Assembly: GCF_019924045.1 (NCBI RefSeq)
Contig: NZ_JAHXBN010000032.1
Coordinates: 78,142 to 142,141, forward strand
DNA from: Dyadobacter fermentans
GTDB taxonomy: Bacteria; Bacteroidota; Bacteroidia; Cytophagales; Spirosomataceae
DNA: 64,000 nucleotides
Reading direction: 5' to 3'
The notes below the pieces were generated by a model. The model worked only from the letters and a program-made list of their open reading frames with translations. It was not told where the DNA came from and did not search any database. Positions 55,028 to 63,958 of this stretch are shown here, in pieces. Positions within the stretch are counted from its first letter, which is position 1. The number at the start of each line of letters is the position of its first letter. The translations under genes and the position numbers were made by a program.

Positions 55028-56059
55028 ATGAAAATTTTAAGATATATCGTTCTGGCCGCGTGCTGCCTGATCTGGGTCGTAGGGCTCAGCCCGAGCATAC
55101 TACCCTGGTTGTGGAAAGAGCAGATTGTGGAAGATGGCTATCAATACGGCGATTTATACAAACTCTCTACCCTATCAGAGTTCCGTGATCCGCGTCAGCA
55201 ATGTACCGGTTATGTGCCGCCAGCCCGACCGCAGTCGGCAAAAAAAGTACATTTGTACATTATAGGCGATAGTTTTACGGAAAAAGGAAGAGTTGGTCTG
55301 AGCGACTTCCCGGTAGACGAATATACCTGGGTAAAATGGTCCGATTTCCTGCATATCAAACTCGACACTACCCAGCATAATATCTTGCTGATGGAAAGCG
55401 TCGAACGGCATTTCCGCCAGAAATTCGCTTCGTCCGCCATTACCGTGCTCGTTCCGGATTCGGCGACGTTTGTTCAAAACGGGGCTTCCAGCAAGTTCAT
55501 GCATCAGCTCGACGAGGCTTTTAAAGGCTCGCATACCGCCGACAGGCTCGACGGCTTCCTGTTCCAAAACGATTTCGCATTGCGTATCAAAGAATGGAAA
55601 TCCGATTTCAACCACCGATTTTTCGACAGGACTGCTTCGGGTGTAACGCTCGTGAACAACGATCGTGATGTGGTGTATTACATGGATACCGACACCCCGG
55701 AAGTTACTTCGTCGTTCACGCCGGTGCGCGAGACCGAGCTTGACTCGATGATCACAAACCTCAATGCAAGTCGCGATTTTGCGGATTCGCTGGGCTTCGA
55801 TCATGTGATATTAAGTATAATCCCCAATAAGGTTTCCGTACTCAGCCCCGTCTACGGTGTTTACAATAATCTTATCGAACGGGTATACAACCATCCCAAA
55901 CTCGACATCCCTTACATCGATGTCCTGGGAGATTTCCGCCGGATGGGCCGTTCTTCGTACATGAAAGGCGATTCGCACTGGACTTGCGAGGGGCAAACGA
56001 TCTGGCTGAACAAAATCAATGCGCTGCTCAACCAGCTCATTGCCGGGCCGGCTTCCTAA
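55028..56059 (+). CDS. AlgX/AlgJ-like SGNH-fold exported protein
   Basis: A 343-residue protein with an N-terminal membrane anchor or signal (ILRYIVLAACCLIWVVG). The SGNH-type nucleophile block is LYIIGDSFTEKG near residue 80, and the C-terminal catalytic block is MKGDSHWTCEGQTIW near residue 315, the Asp-x-His arrangement of AlgX, AlgJ and DltD relatives. These transfer acetyl groups to polymers in the periplasm, usually with an MBOAT or OafA partner; the OafA-type gene is 3.5 kb upstream in the same block. The stop overlaps the convergent antiporter gene by 4 nt. Confidence 0.75.
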   Translation: MKILRYIVLAACCLIWVVGLSPSILPWLWKEQIVEDGYQYGDLYKLSTLSEFRDPRQQCTGYVPPARPQSAKKVHLYIIGDSFTEKGRVGLSDFPVDEYTWVKWSDFLHIKLDTTQHNILLMESVERHFRQKFASSAITVLVPDSATFVQNGASSKFMHQLDEAFKGSHTADRLDGFLFQNDFALRIKEWKSDFNHRFFDRTASGVTLVNNDRDVVYYMDTDTPEVTSSFTPVRETELDSMITNLNASRDFADSLGFDHVILSIIPNKVSVLSPVYGVYNNLIERVYNHPKLDIPYIDVLGDFRRMGRSSYMKGDSHWTCEGQTIWLNKINALLNQLIAGPAS

Positions 56060-57309
56060 GCAGTTTCTGCGTCGTCGGGCAGGCGGTCGGTAAGCTTGCC
56101 CACTGTGAGCCCTTGCACGATGATCGAGAACAACACCACGAAATAGGTAATCGCCAGCAGCAGGTCTTTGTTGAGATGCTGGTCAATGGACAATGCCAGT
56201 GCGATGGAAACACCACCGCGCAAGCCTCCCCATACCAGGATCGTGATCGATTTCTTCCCGAAGCGCGCCTTGAACGGGATCAGCTTGACGGGAATGTAGA
56301 TCGAAATAAAGCGCGCCGAAAGCACCACTACGATTGCCACCAGGCCGGCCCAGCCATATTGCTTCATATCCGGGATCAGGAGCAACTCGAAGCCGATGAT
56401 CAGGAACAGGATCGCATTCAGGATTTCATCAATAAGCTCCCAGAATTTATCGATATAGTCACGCTCGGTATCTGAAACCGCACCGGGGTTTTTACCATAA
56501 TTCCCTACTACCAGACCTGCCGCCACCATCGCCAGCGGGCCCGACATATGCAATGCCTGCGCGGCCAGGTGCCCGCCCATCACGATCGCAAGCGTAATGA
56601 GCACGTGTACGTTGTAGCCATCTACACGGTACATCATTTTGGAACCTAAAAAGCCGAGCAGCAGCCCGAGCAAGATCCCGCCCAGTGCTTCCTTTACAAA
56701 AAGCCCGGCAATGCCCGCAAATGAGGTATTCACTTCCTCGCCCCGCGCCAGCGCGAGCATCAGGATAAACACCACCACCGCCATACCGTCATTGAAAAGC
56801 GACTCGCCCGCGATCTTCGTTTCCAGCGATTTGGGGACGCCGGCCTGTTTGAGAATCCCCAGCACCGCAATGGGGTCGGTAGGCGAAATTAATGCGCCGA
56901 AAACGAGACATTGAATGAGCGGAATGCCAATGCCCATCAACGGCAGGATATAATAAATGAGAAAACCGATCACGAATGTGGAGATCACGACGCTGACTGT
57001 GGAAAAAATAATGACCGGCAGCCGTTGCTCCCGAAGATCTTCCAAATGCAAATGGATGGCCCCCGCGAACAGCAGGAAGTTAAGCATCGCGCCCATGAGT
57101 ATCTCCGTAAGATCTACACTTGCTATCAGTGTGGAAATGCCGATGAACGTGCGCGGAAATATGCTGTCGGTAGCAATAAGCCCCAACGAAACCATCAATG
57201 CGATCACCATGACGCCGATGGAAGGAGGTAATTTTAGAAACCGGGAATTCAGGTAGGAAAATATCGCAGAGAGGACGATTAATGCGGAAAAAGAGTAATA
57301 CAGCTCCAT
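56056..57309 (-). CDS. CPA1-family sodium/proton antiporter
   Basis: About 417 residues from ATG 57309, with roughly 12 membrane segments. CPA1 motifs: LVFGALISPTDPIAVLGIL (transport Asp), AGESLFNDGMAVVVF, and LVWGGLRGGVSIALALSI. It exchanges Na+ or K+ for H+ at the inner membrane. A longer frame reaches 57357, but a promoter box at 57331-57338 rules against it. Convergent with the SGNH gene and unrelated to the glycan operon. Confidence 0.93.
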   Translation of the reverse strand: MELYYSFSALIVLSAIFSYLNSRFLKLPPSIGVMVIALMVSLGLIATDSIFPRTFIGISTLIASVDLTEILMGAMLNFLLFAGAIHLHLEDLREQRLPVIIFSTVSVVISTFVIGFLIYYILPLMGIGIPLIQCLVFGALISPTDPIAVLGILKQAGVPKSLETKIAGESLFNDGMAVVVFILMLALARGEEVNTSFAGIAGLFVKEALGGILLGLLLGFLGSKMMYRVDGYNVHVLITLAIVMGGHLAAQALHMSGPLAMVAAGLVVGNYGKNPGAVSDTERDYIDKFWELIDEILNAILFLIIGFELLLIPDMKQYGWAGLVAIVVVLSARFISIYIPVKLIPFKARFGKKSITILVWGGLRGGVSIALALSIDQHLNKDLLLAITYFVVLFSIIVQGLTVGKLTDRLPDDAETA

Positions 57310-57330
57310 GAAAATATTTTTTAGACTAAC

Positions 57331-57338
57331 CAAAAATA
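57331..57338 (-). promoter_or_regulatory. Bacteroidota -7 box for the antiporter
   Basis: TATTTTTG on the minus strand, exact TAnnTTTG, 22 bp before ATG 57309. Confidence 0.5.
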
Positions 57339-57529
57339 TAAAATTCCCGGCTCGCATTCAATGCGAAACGGCTTGCACGGGTAAACTCTAATAGTATTCT
57401 AATTTGAAAGAACTGTCTGAAACCGGTGTCGGAAAACGATTTGAAAGTACGAAAATCCGGTTGCATCGATTGTTTTCCTACATTAGTAACCCAAAGGTTG
57501 CCTTGTTATTCAACGCTTCGCTATCACTC

Positions 57530-58672
57530 ATGCAAAAGTCCCTGAAAAGTTTTAGACCGTGCCTGCTCAGGCACGCGGCTGTTGCGATTATCCTGAGTAC
57601 GCTCGCCATGCTGCCCGCATGGGCGCAAACCAGCAGATTGAAACCCGGCTTTGATAAAGCCGAATACCAGGAGCTCGTGCATATGCACGCCTTGTTGTAC
57701 GATACCACCATGACCAACCGGCAAAAGTTCAAGCTTCCGCGGCCCACGAAATTCGACTCCGTTTACACCTCACCCGTGATGGGACTCGACAATCGCTGGG
57801 GACTTTGGAAGAGCAAGTCTTCCGTTGGTGTGATCAATCTCCGAGGCACGACCATGAATGCCGTGGGCTGGCTCGAAAACTTCTACGCCGCGATGGTACC
57901 GGCCCGCGGGGAACTGCAAATTGCCAAAGATTATACATTTAAATACCATTTGGCCGACAACCCCAAAGCTGCCGTGCACATCGGCTGGCTGGTGGGCACC
58001 GCTTACCTCGCCAGGGATATTACTCCCAAAATCGACTCACTGTACAAAACCGGTGTAAAAGATTTCCTCATTATGGGCCACAGCCAGGGCGGCGCGCTTA
58101 GTTACCTGATGACGGCGCATCTGTATTCGCTTCAAAAGCAGGGAATATTGCCCAAAGATATCCGTTTCAAGACCTACGCCAGTGCGGCGCCGAAAGTGGG
58201 TAATACCTATTTCGCGTACGAGTATGAGCACCTGGTCGATGGGGGCTGGGGCTATAATGTGGTCAATTCGGCCGACTGGGTACCCGAAGTACCATTTTCG
58301 GTGCAGATCCTCAGCGATTTTAACAATACTAACCCGTTCAAGAATATCGACGGTATTATCAAGAAACAAAAACTCATTGCGCGCATCGGTATGCGGCACG
58401 CTTACAAGGGCATGAAAAAGCCGAGCGAAAAGGCGCAGCGCAATTACGAGAAGTACCTCGGACGGTTTGCGGGTAAGATTGTATCCAAAAACCTGCCCGA
58501 ATACCATTCACCGGCCTTTTATAAAAGCAGCAATTACGTCCGCACCGGCCCGACGGTCGTGCTTCTGGCCGACGATGCTTACTATAAGCAGTTTGAAGAT
58601 TCGGATCAGAATGTTTTCATTCACCACGGCCTTCAACCCTACCTTCACTTGCTCGAACAATATAAATACTGA
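57530..58672 (+). CDS. Secreted class 3 lipase-family protein
   Basis: About 380 residues from ATG 57530. A signal peptide (LLRHAAVAIILSTLAMLPA, cut near WAQ) leads into an alpha/beta hydrolase domain. The nucleophile elbow is FLIMGHSQGGALSYLM, with upstream VGVINLRGTTMNAVGW as the oxyanion strand and NSADWVPEVP as the likely acid region. It probably hydrolyses lipids or other esters outside the cytoplasm. The frame is open to a TTG at 57404, but the signal peptide decides for the ATG. It is 14 bp before the M14 peptidase gene, so the two may be expressed together. Confidence 0.85.
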   Translation: MQKSLKSFRPCLLRHAAVAIILSTLAMLPAWAQTSRLKPGFDKAEYQELVHMHALLYDTTMTNRQKFKLPRPTKFDSVYTSPVMGLDNRWGLWKSKSSVGVINLRGTTMNAVGWLENFYAAMVPARGELQIAKDYTFKYHLADNPKAAVHIGWLVGTAYLARDITPKIDSLYKTGVKDFLIMGHSQGGALSYLMTAHLYSLQKQGILPKDIRFKTYASAAPKVGNTYFAYEYEHLVDGGWGYNVVNSADWVPEVPFSVQILSDFNNTNPFKNIDGIIKKQKLIARIGMRHAYKGMKKPSEKAQRNYEKYLGRFAGKIVSKNLPEYHSPAFYKSSNYVRTGPTVVLLADDAYYKQFEDSDQNVFIHHGLQPYLHLLEQYKY

Positions 58673-58686
58673 CATTTTACCCTTTC

Positions 58687-60429
58687 ATGCGCTCCAAACT
58701 GACACTATTTCTGCTGGGGATCCTGCCCGGCATCGCATTGACGGCAAACGCCCAGTATCAGACCCGTTTCGAAAAAAGCGGCGGCAAGCAAACGCCCACT
58801 TACGAGGAGGGCATTGCCTACTACCGGCAGCTCGCTCAAAATTTCCCACAGGTGCAAATGCAGGAAAAAGGTCTCACCGACAGCGGCAGGCCATTGCATT
58901 TGGTGTTGTATTCAAAAAATAAGGTGTTTGACATCAAAAAACTGAAAGCGCAGGGTAAAGCTGTTCTGTTTATCAATAATGCCATCCACCCCGGAGAGCC
59001 GGATGGCGTGGATGCGTCGATGATGCTCCTCCGCGACATGCTCGTGCACCCGGCCCGATTTCCCGAACTGGACAGCATTGTAGTGGCCATTATTCCCTTT
59101 TACAACATCGGCGGTGCGTTGAACCGCAACAGCACCACGCGTACCAACCAGGCCGGGCCGGAGGAATATGGTTTCCGTGGAAATGCACGAAATTATGACC
59201 TGAACCGAGATTTTATCAAAGCCGACACCCGCAATGCCCGGAGTTTCGCTGCCATTTTCCATGAGCTCGATCCCGACCTCTTCGCGGATACGCACGTGAG
59301 CAACGGCTCCGACTACCAATATGTGATGACACTCGATTACGCCCAGAAAGACAAGCTCGGCGGTCCGCTCGGCGAATTCAACGACAAAGTTTTTCTGCCC
59401 TACATGTACAGGCATTTAAAAGAAGCCGGCTTCGAGGCGACGCCTTATGTGAATGCTTACGGGCAGACGCCCGACAAAGGTTTTGTCCAGTTTCCCGACT
59501 GGCCACGCTATTCTACGGGTTATGCCGCTTTGTTTCATACCATTGGCGTGATGACCGAAACGCACATGCTGAAACCGTACGATCAGCGCGTGAAATCGAC
59601 CTACGCCTATTTGCATGGCAATGTCAAGTTTCTCGCTGCACATCGCAAGGCGCTGCTGAAACTGCGGAATGACACGAAAGAAGCCGTTAAAAAGCAGGAA
59701 AAATTTGCGATTACCTGGCAGGTGGATAAATCAAGGCAATCGACGATCGCATTCAAAGGCTACGAGCCGGAGTACATTCCCAGCGAGGTAAGCGGGCTGC
59801 CCAGGCTGCATTACGACCGTTCGAGACCTTTTACCAAAGATATTCCTTTCTATGACACCTACGTTCCGCTCGATGAAGTAACGCGGCCCGAAGCTTACAT
59901 CATTCCACAAGGCTGGCATAATATCGTTGCGCTGCTGCAATTAAACGGTGTTCAAATGAAAGCCCTCGAAAAAGATTCGGAAATGCAGGTAGAAACGTAT
60001 TACATCGAAGAGCTCGAAACGCCGAAACAGCCATTTGAAGGACATTACTGGCATACTTCGGTGAAAGTGCGGACCGAACGGCAGCTGCTGCCGTTCAAGA
60101 AAGGAGATTGGTACGTTCCGGTCAATCAATCCACGAACCGGTATATCATCGAAACCCTCGAACCGAAAGCGGTGGATTCGTTCTTCAAATGGAATTTCTT
60201 CGACACCATTTTACAAGCCAAGGAGCATTACTCGGGTTACGTCTTCGAAGACCTGGCTGCGGATTTACTGAAAAAATCGCCTGAGCTGAAAGCGAAACTC
60301 GACGAAAAACGCAAAGCCGATCCCGAGTTTGCGAAGAACGGCAATGCGCAGCTGGATTTTATCTACCAGAATTCGGACTACGCGGAAAAGGAATATATGC
60401 GCTATCCCGTTTTCCGCGTCGTGAAATGA
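58687..60429 (+). CDS. Secreted M14-family zinc carboxypeptidase
   Basis: A 580-residue exported metallopeptidase with a signal peptide (LFLLGILPGIALTANAQ). Zinc site: H-x-x-E in NNAIHPGEPDG and the later His in LFADTHVSNGSDYQY; NYDLNRDF is the substrate-binding Asn-Arg motif. Catalytic Glu candidates lie in VMTETHML. The C-terminal ~230 residues are beta-rich and of unknown role. It follows the lipase by 14 bp, and its stop abuts the convergent barrel gene with no gap. Confidence 0.88.
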   Translation: MRSKLTLFLLGILPGIALTANAQYQTRFEKSGGKQTPTYEEGIAYYRQLAQNFPQVQMQEKGLTDSGRPLHLVLYSKNKVFDIKKLKAQGKAVLFINNAIHPGEPDGVDASMMLLRDMLVHPARFPELDSIVVAIIPFYNIGGALNRNSTTRTNQAGPEEYGFRGNARNYDLNRDFIKADTRNARSFAAIFHELDPDLFADTHVSNGSDYQYVMTLDYAQKDKLGGPLGEFNDKVFLPYMYRHLKEAGFEATPYVNAYGQTPDKGFVQFPDWPRYSTGYAALFHTIGVMTETHMLKPYDQRVKSTYAYLHGNVKFLAAHRKALLKLRNDTKEAVKKQEKFAITWQVDKSRQSTIAFKGYEPEYIPSEVSGLPRLHYDRSRPFTKDIPFYDTYVPLDEVTRPEAYIIPQGWHNIVALLQLNGVQMKALEKDSEMQVETYYIEELETPKQPFEGHYWHTSVKVRTERQLLPFKKGDWYVPVNQSTNRYIIETLEPKAVDSFFKWNFFDTILQAKEHYSGYVFEDLAADLLKKSPELKAKLDEKRKADPEFAKNGNAQLDFIYQNSDYAEKEYMRYPVFRVVK

Positions 60430-61263
60430 TCAGAACCGGAAACCCAGGTTGAAGTTGAACTCCCCGGTGATTTCCATGCGTCCGTTACGGTAAGTACTCG
60501 AATGATATTTCTCACGGTCCAGATACCGCGGGCCTACTCCGGCGTTCAGACCAATCTGGAAATGCGGGGTGATCTGGAAGTTGACATAATTATTGACGAT
60601 CATTCCCATTCGGAAACGTTGGCGTTCTTCCTCAGAGCTGGTGGTTACGCCGGTTAAAGGATCATATTTGTTGGTGTACTGCCATTTTGTACCAATCCCG
60701 GTGAAAAGCGTCGGGCCCACCGCATAGGTAACGCGTTTTTGGCCAAATGGATAAACTTTCAAACTGGGTGAGAAATAATACATTTGGTCGTCTGAATTTT
60801 CGCCGATCGAGGGAAGGTAGTAACTGTCGGGAATGGTCAGCGTAAAAGGTAAGAGCAACCCGAAATAGCCGCGTTTGTCGAGAATTCTTTCATAACTGAT
60901 GCCAAAGCCGGGGCCACTGTCCAAAGCTTTGAAAGGTGAAAAATCGATTTTGTTTTTACCCAGTTCTTCATCCTGAACGATAGGCTCATTCCGCTCCCGA
61001 CCCCGTGCATTACTACGCTCGGCACGTTTATCAAACCAGATCGTCTGGCCGTTCCCGAACTCGATGCGCAGCAATTCGTTCTTCCTGACCACAAAATTGG
61101 CTGCATTGGCTTCCTGGCTAATCTTATATAATACCTTGTCGATACCCACTTCGACCACTTTCCCTTCGATGGTAGAGCCGTTTTTCCGGACTATCACATC
61201 CTGTGCGTGAGCAGTAGCGAAGAAAAGCGAGAGTAAGAGTGTGAGAGTAAGAATTCTGCCCAT
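60430..61263 (-). CDS. Small outer-membrane beta-barrel protein
   Basis: About 277 residues from ATG 61263. Signal peptide ILTLTLLLSLFFATAHAQ. The first 80 mature residues (VIVRKNGSTIEGKVVEVGID) form an SH3-like beta domain common in Bacteroidota exported proteins. The rest alternates in beta strands (GYFGLLLPFTLTIPDSYY, FQIGLNAGVGPRYL) and ends in Phe (FNFNLGFRF), the mark of BAM-inserted barrels. Function unknown. The longer frame from 61293 conflicts with the promoter box at 61291-61298. Confidence 0.8.
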   Translation of the reverse strand: MGRILTLTLLLSLFFATAHAQDVIVRKNGSTIEGKVVEVGIDKVLYKISQEANAANFVVRKNELLRIEFGNGQTIWFDKRAERSNARGRERNEPIVQDEELGKNKIDFSPFKALDSGPGFGISYERILDKRGYFGLLLPFTLTIPDSYYLPSIGENSDDQMYYFSPSLKVYPFGQKRVTYAVGPTLFTGIGTKWQYTNKYDPLTGVTTSSEEERQRFRMGMIVNNYVNFQITPHFQIGLNAGVGPRYLDREKYHSSTYRNGRMEITGEFNFNLGFRF

Positions 61264-61290
61264 AATGTAGTTGTGTTGATGGCTAATAGT

Positions 61291-61298
61291 CAAATTTA
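61291..61298 (-). promoter_or_regulatory. Bacteroidota -7 box for the barrel gene
   Basis: TAAATTTG on the minus strand, exact TAnnTTTG, 28 bp before ATG 61263. Confidence 0.55.
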
Positions 61299-61311
61299 GA
61301 GTATTACTGAG

Positions 61312-61338
61312 TACTTTTGTTCAGTATATCCACTGAAC
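61312..61338 (+). promoter_or_regulatory. Helicase promoter box and adjacent inverted repeat
   Basis: TACTTTTG (61312-61319) is an exact TAnnTTTG box, running back-to-back with the minus-strand box 13 bp away. It is followed by GTTCAGT-N6-ACTGAAC (61319-61338), which would lie at the transcript start, as an operator or a 5' hairpin. The predicted leader to the helicase ATG is about 115 nt. Confidence 0.5.
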
Positions 61339-61418
61339 GTTTAAAAATATAGTTCTGTTATACAGTCGGCCGCGATGGCCAAATATATTATCCGGGCTGC
61401 ATTTTTCAAGTTAAAATA

Positions 61419-61445
61419 ATGGCAGCCATTAAAAAGACCAAATGA
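61419..61445 (+). CDS. Possible 8-codon leader peptide coupled to the helicase
   Basis: ATG at 61419 opens the short frame MAAIKKTK, whose TGA overlaps the helicase start in an ATGA junction. It begins inside the small palindrome ATGGC-A-GCCAT (61419-61429). It could couple translation or be chance; no homology evidence. Confidence 0.25.
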   Translation: MAAIKKTK

Positions 61446-62584
61446 CATTTCAGGATTTAAAACTCATAGAGCCGATCAAGAGGGCTCTCCAAGAAGAAGG
61501 ATACACCACTCCCACTCCCATCCAGGCCAAAGCTATTCCGGTTGTTTTAGAAAATAAAGATTTGCTGGGCTGTGCACAAACAGGTACCGGTAAAACAGCC
61601 GCTTTCGCGATTCCGATGCTGCAATTGCTGCACGAAAACCCGGTTGGGAAATTTGAAAAAAGCCGTATCCGTGCGTTGATTCTGACCCCTACCCGCGAGC
61701 TGGCGATCCAAATCGGAGAGAGCTTTGCTGCGTACGGGCGTCACACGCGCGTGAGACATACCGTTATTTTCGGGGGTGTAGGCCAGAAACCGCAAACCGA
61801 CGCATTGGCAAAAGGTGTTGATGTACTCATCGCGACGCCGGGCCGTTTGCTGGATTTGATCAACCAGGGGTTCATTAAACTGAACCAGTTGGAATTTTTC
61901 GTTCTAGACGAAGCCGACCGCATGCTCGATATGGGATTTGTGCATGACGTGAAGAAGGTCATCAAGTTGTTGCCGAACAAGCGCCAGTCGCTGTTTTTCT
62001 CGGCCACGATGCCACCGGCGATCGTGACTTTGGCAGGTACTATTTTAAGAAACCCGGTGAAAGTGGAAGTTACTCCGGTCTCTTCGACGGCCGATACCAT
62101 CCGCCAATCGGTGTTTTTTGTAGATAAATCAGACAAAAACTCGCTGCTGCTGCACATTCTCAAAGACGAATCCATCGCAACGGCGCTGGTATTTACCCGC
62201 ACCAAACACGGGGCCGATAAGGTGGTTAAAGTATTGCGTAAAGCAGGTGTTACTTCCGAGGCGATCCACGGCAACAAGTCGCAGACTGCCCGCCAGAATG
62301 CATTGAAGAATTTCAAAAGCCAGACTACACGCGTCCTCGTAGCCACCGACATCGCCGCACGCGGTATCGATGTGGATGACCTGACGCACGTAATCAACTA
62401 CGAAATTCCGAACATTCCGGAAACCTACGTTCACCGCATTGGCCGTACTGGTCGCGCGGGTGCGAAAGGCATTGCGATGTCGTTCTGCGACAAGGAGGAA
62501 AAGCCATACCTGAAAGATATTCACAAGCTGATCGCGAAGAATATCCCGGTTGTAAACGACCACCCTTACGCGCTGGGCAGGTAA
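61442..62584 (+). CDS. DEAD-box RNA helicase, RhlE-like, short form
   Basis: ATP-dependent RNA helicase with the full set of motifs: Q motif [23 protein letters not shown], Ia PTRELAIQI, Ib [57 protein letters not shown] and [12 protein letters not shown]. The 380-residue length means it is the bare two-RecA core, without the basic C-terminal tail of many RhlE proteins. Long leader with hairpin and small frame suggests post-transcriptional control, as for other cold-induced helicases. The rhodanese gene follows by 8 bp. Confidence 0.95.
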   Translation: MTFQDLKLIEPIKRALQEEGYTTPTPIQAKAIPVVLENKDLLGCAQTGTGKTAAFAIPMLQLLHENPVGKFEKSRIRALILTPTRELAIQIGESFAAYGRHTRVRHTVIFGGVGQKPQTDALAKGVDVLIATPGRLLDLINQGFIKLNQLEFFVLDEADRMLDMGFVHDVKKVIKLLPNKRQSLFFSATMPPAIVTLAGTILRNPVKVEVTPVSSTADTIRQSVFFVDKSDKNSLLLHILKDESIATALVFTRTKHGADKVVKVLRKAGVTSEAIHGNKSQTARQNALKNFKSQTTRVLVATDIAARGIDVDDLTHVINYEIPNIPETYVHRIGRTGRAGAKGIAMSFCDKEEKPYLKDIHKLIAKNIPVVNDHPYALGR

Positions 62585-62592
62585 TTGGTCCT

Positions 62593-62898
62593 ATGTCAAA
62601 AAAGACTTACTCGGACATTGACCTTCCCCAGGCACTCGCATTGACCAAAGGCCCGGACGCAGTGCTCGTGGATGTACGTGAAAACTGGGAATTTGAGGAA
62701 TTCAATGAAGGAGGGATCAATATTCCCCTGGCCGAGATCAGGGAGAAACGTCCGCTGGTAGCTCCATATCGGACGATCGTCGTCATTTGCACCAACGGCG
62801 TCCGCAGCAAAGTAGCCGCGATGGATTACTGCCGCGTCCCGGAATGGGCTGACAAGCAGATATTTCATGTGAAGGGCGGTATTATCGAGTCGGAGTGA
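62593..62898 (+). CDS. Single-domain rhodanese-like protein
   Basis: A 101-residue sulfurtransferase domain with the catalytic Cys at position 66 in VVICTNGVRSKVAA and the upstream VLVDVRENWEFEEF motif. It probably carries a persulfide in the cytosol. Co-transcribed with the helicase gene. Confidence 0.88.
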   Translation: MSKKTYSDIDLPQALALTKGPDAVLVDVRENWEFEEFNEGGINIPLAEIREKRPLVAPYRTIVVICTNGVRSKVAAMDYCRVPEWADKQIFHVKGGIIESE

Positions 62899-62923
62899 CA
62901 GAGTTTAAAGTAGAAAGTTTAGG

Positions 62924-63042
62924 AGTTTAGAGTTTAAAGTAGAAGGTTTAATGTAGAAACCAGAAGGCAAAACAAGATAAAAAGCAAAGCCTTGCAAGTC
63001 GATGATTTGCAAGGCTTTGCTTTAAACTTTAAACTCTAAACT
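62924..63042. repeat. 17-bp inverted repeats flanking the terminator
   Basis: AGTTTAGAGTTTAAAGT (62924-62940) is perfectly complementary to 63026-63042; the latter ends at the dapF stop codon. Both lie in TTTAAA-rich low-complexity sequence, with partial further copies at 62902-62920 and 63021-63035. Confidence 0.7.
62981..63023. terminator. Bidirectional terminator between rhodanese and dapF genes
   Basis: A perfect 17-bp stem (62981-62997 with 63007-63023), arms AAAGCAAAGCCTTGCAA and its complement, loop of 9 nt, between two convergent genes. The flanks are A/T-rich in both directions. Confidence 0.85.
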
Positions 63043-63822
63043 TTAAACTCTCAACGTACCCTCAAAAACACGCACCGCAGGGCCGATCAGATAAACATCT
63101 TTAAACTGGCCTTCACCGGCATCCTGGTACTCTACCGCCAGCGTTCCGCCAATCGTTTCTACCTGCACGGGGCCTTCCCAACCCTCGCGCATGTGCGCGG
63201 ATAATGCGCAGGCAGTCACGCCCGTACCGCAGGAATAAGTTTCATCCTCTACGCCGCGCTCATAGGTGCGCACGCTCAGGTGGTTATCTTCGATTACTTC
63301 CACGAAATTCACATTGGTACCTCCTTTCGGCCCGTACACCGAGCCGTAACGGATCTCGCTGCCGGTATTCACTACATCGGCTTCGTGAATGTCTTCCACG
63401 TAAGTTACATAATGCGGAGAACCGGTATTCATGAAATCGTACTCCTCATATTGCTCCACGCCATTCACATTCGACATTTTGAGGCGGATGGTATCGCCCA
63501 AAACAGTCGCCTCGTGCTCGCCGTCGACCGCTATGAATTTGGTACTATCCTTGAAAAGCCCCAGATCGCCGGCGAAACGTACCACACAGCGGCCGCCATT
63601 GCCGCACATGCTGCCTTCGCCGCCGTCGGCATTGAAATACACCATGCGAAAATCGTAACCTTCTGCATTTTGGAGCAGGATAAGCCCGTCGGAGCCCACA
63701 CCGAAGCGGCGGTGGCAGATCGACGCGATCAGTTCTTTGGAAACCGGGAATTGCAAGTCGCGATCGTCGATCATCACGAAGTCGTTGCCGGTACCCTGGT
63801 ATTTATAAAAGGCGATATTCAT
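63043..63822 (-). CDS. dapF: Diaminopimelate epimerase
   Basis: Converts LL- to meso-diaminopimelate for lysine and peptidoglycan. 259 residues, cofactor-independent two-base enzyme. The two active-site cysteines are in GGEGSMCGNGGRC and ETYSCGTGVTACA. The opening FYKYQGTGNDFVMIDDRD is the family start. ATG 63822 lies just downstream of repeated hairpins whose RNA could be in its leader. Confidence 0.96.
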   Translation of the reverse strand: MNIAFYKYQGTGNDFVMIDDRDLQFPVSKELIASICHRRFGVGSDGLILLQNAEGYDFRMVYFNADGGEGSMCGNGGRCVVRFAGDLGLFKDSTKFIAVDGEHEATVLGDTIRLKMSNVNGVEQYEEYDFMNTGSPHYVTYVEDIHEADVVNTGSEIRYGSVYGPKGGTNVNFVEVIEDNHLSVRTYERGVEDETYSCGTGVTACALSAHMREGWEGPVQVETIGGTLAVEYQDAGEGQFKDVYLIGPAVRVFEGTLRV

Positions 63823-63838
63823 AAATATTGGTCGTTAT

Positions 63839-63858
63839 CCGTCGGTTAAAACCGACGG
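63839..63858. repeat. REP-like hairpin 1
   Basis: CCGTCGGTT (63839-63847) pairs with AACCGACGG (63850-63858). Nearly the same as hairpin 2 at 63881-63900; a related half-palindrome (CGTCAGCTGACG) lies at 27166-27177. Confidence 0.65.
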
Positions 63859-63880
63859 TAAATAGAGACTTAATCAATTC

Positions 63881-63900
63881 CCGTCAGTTTCAACTGACGG
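63881..63900. repeat. REP-like hairpin 2
   Basis: CCGTCAGTT (63881-63889) pairs with AACTGACGG (63892-63900). The change from hairpin 1 is compensated on both arms (G-C to A-T), which suggests that the fold is conserved. Confidence 0.65.
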
Positions 63901-63958
63901 CGGGGTTTTGTTTTTTGAACAAAATCAGACTGATTTTGTTCAAAAAACAAAACCCCGC
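63900..63958. repeat. Near-perfect palindrome with 28-bp arms
   Basis: The left arm (63900-63927) is exactly complementary to the right arm (63931-63958), leaving GAC in the centre. The left arm starts GCGGGGTTTTG, and the right arm ends CAAAACCCCGC. It touches the terminator hairpin at 63949-63983, sharing its right arm. Confidence 0.85.
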
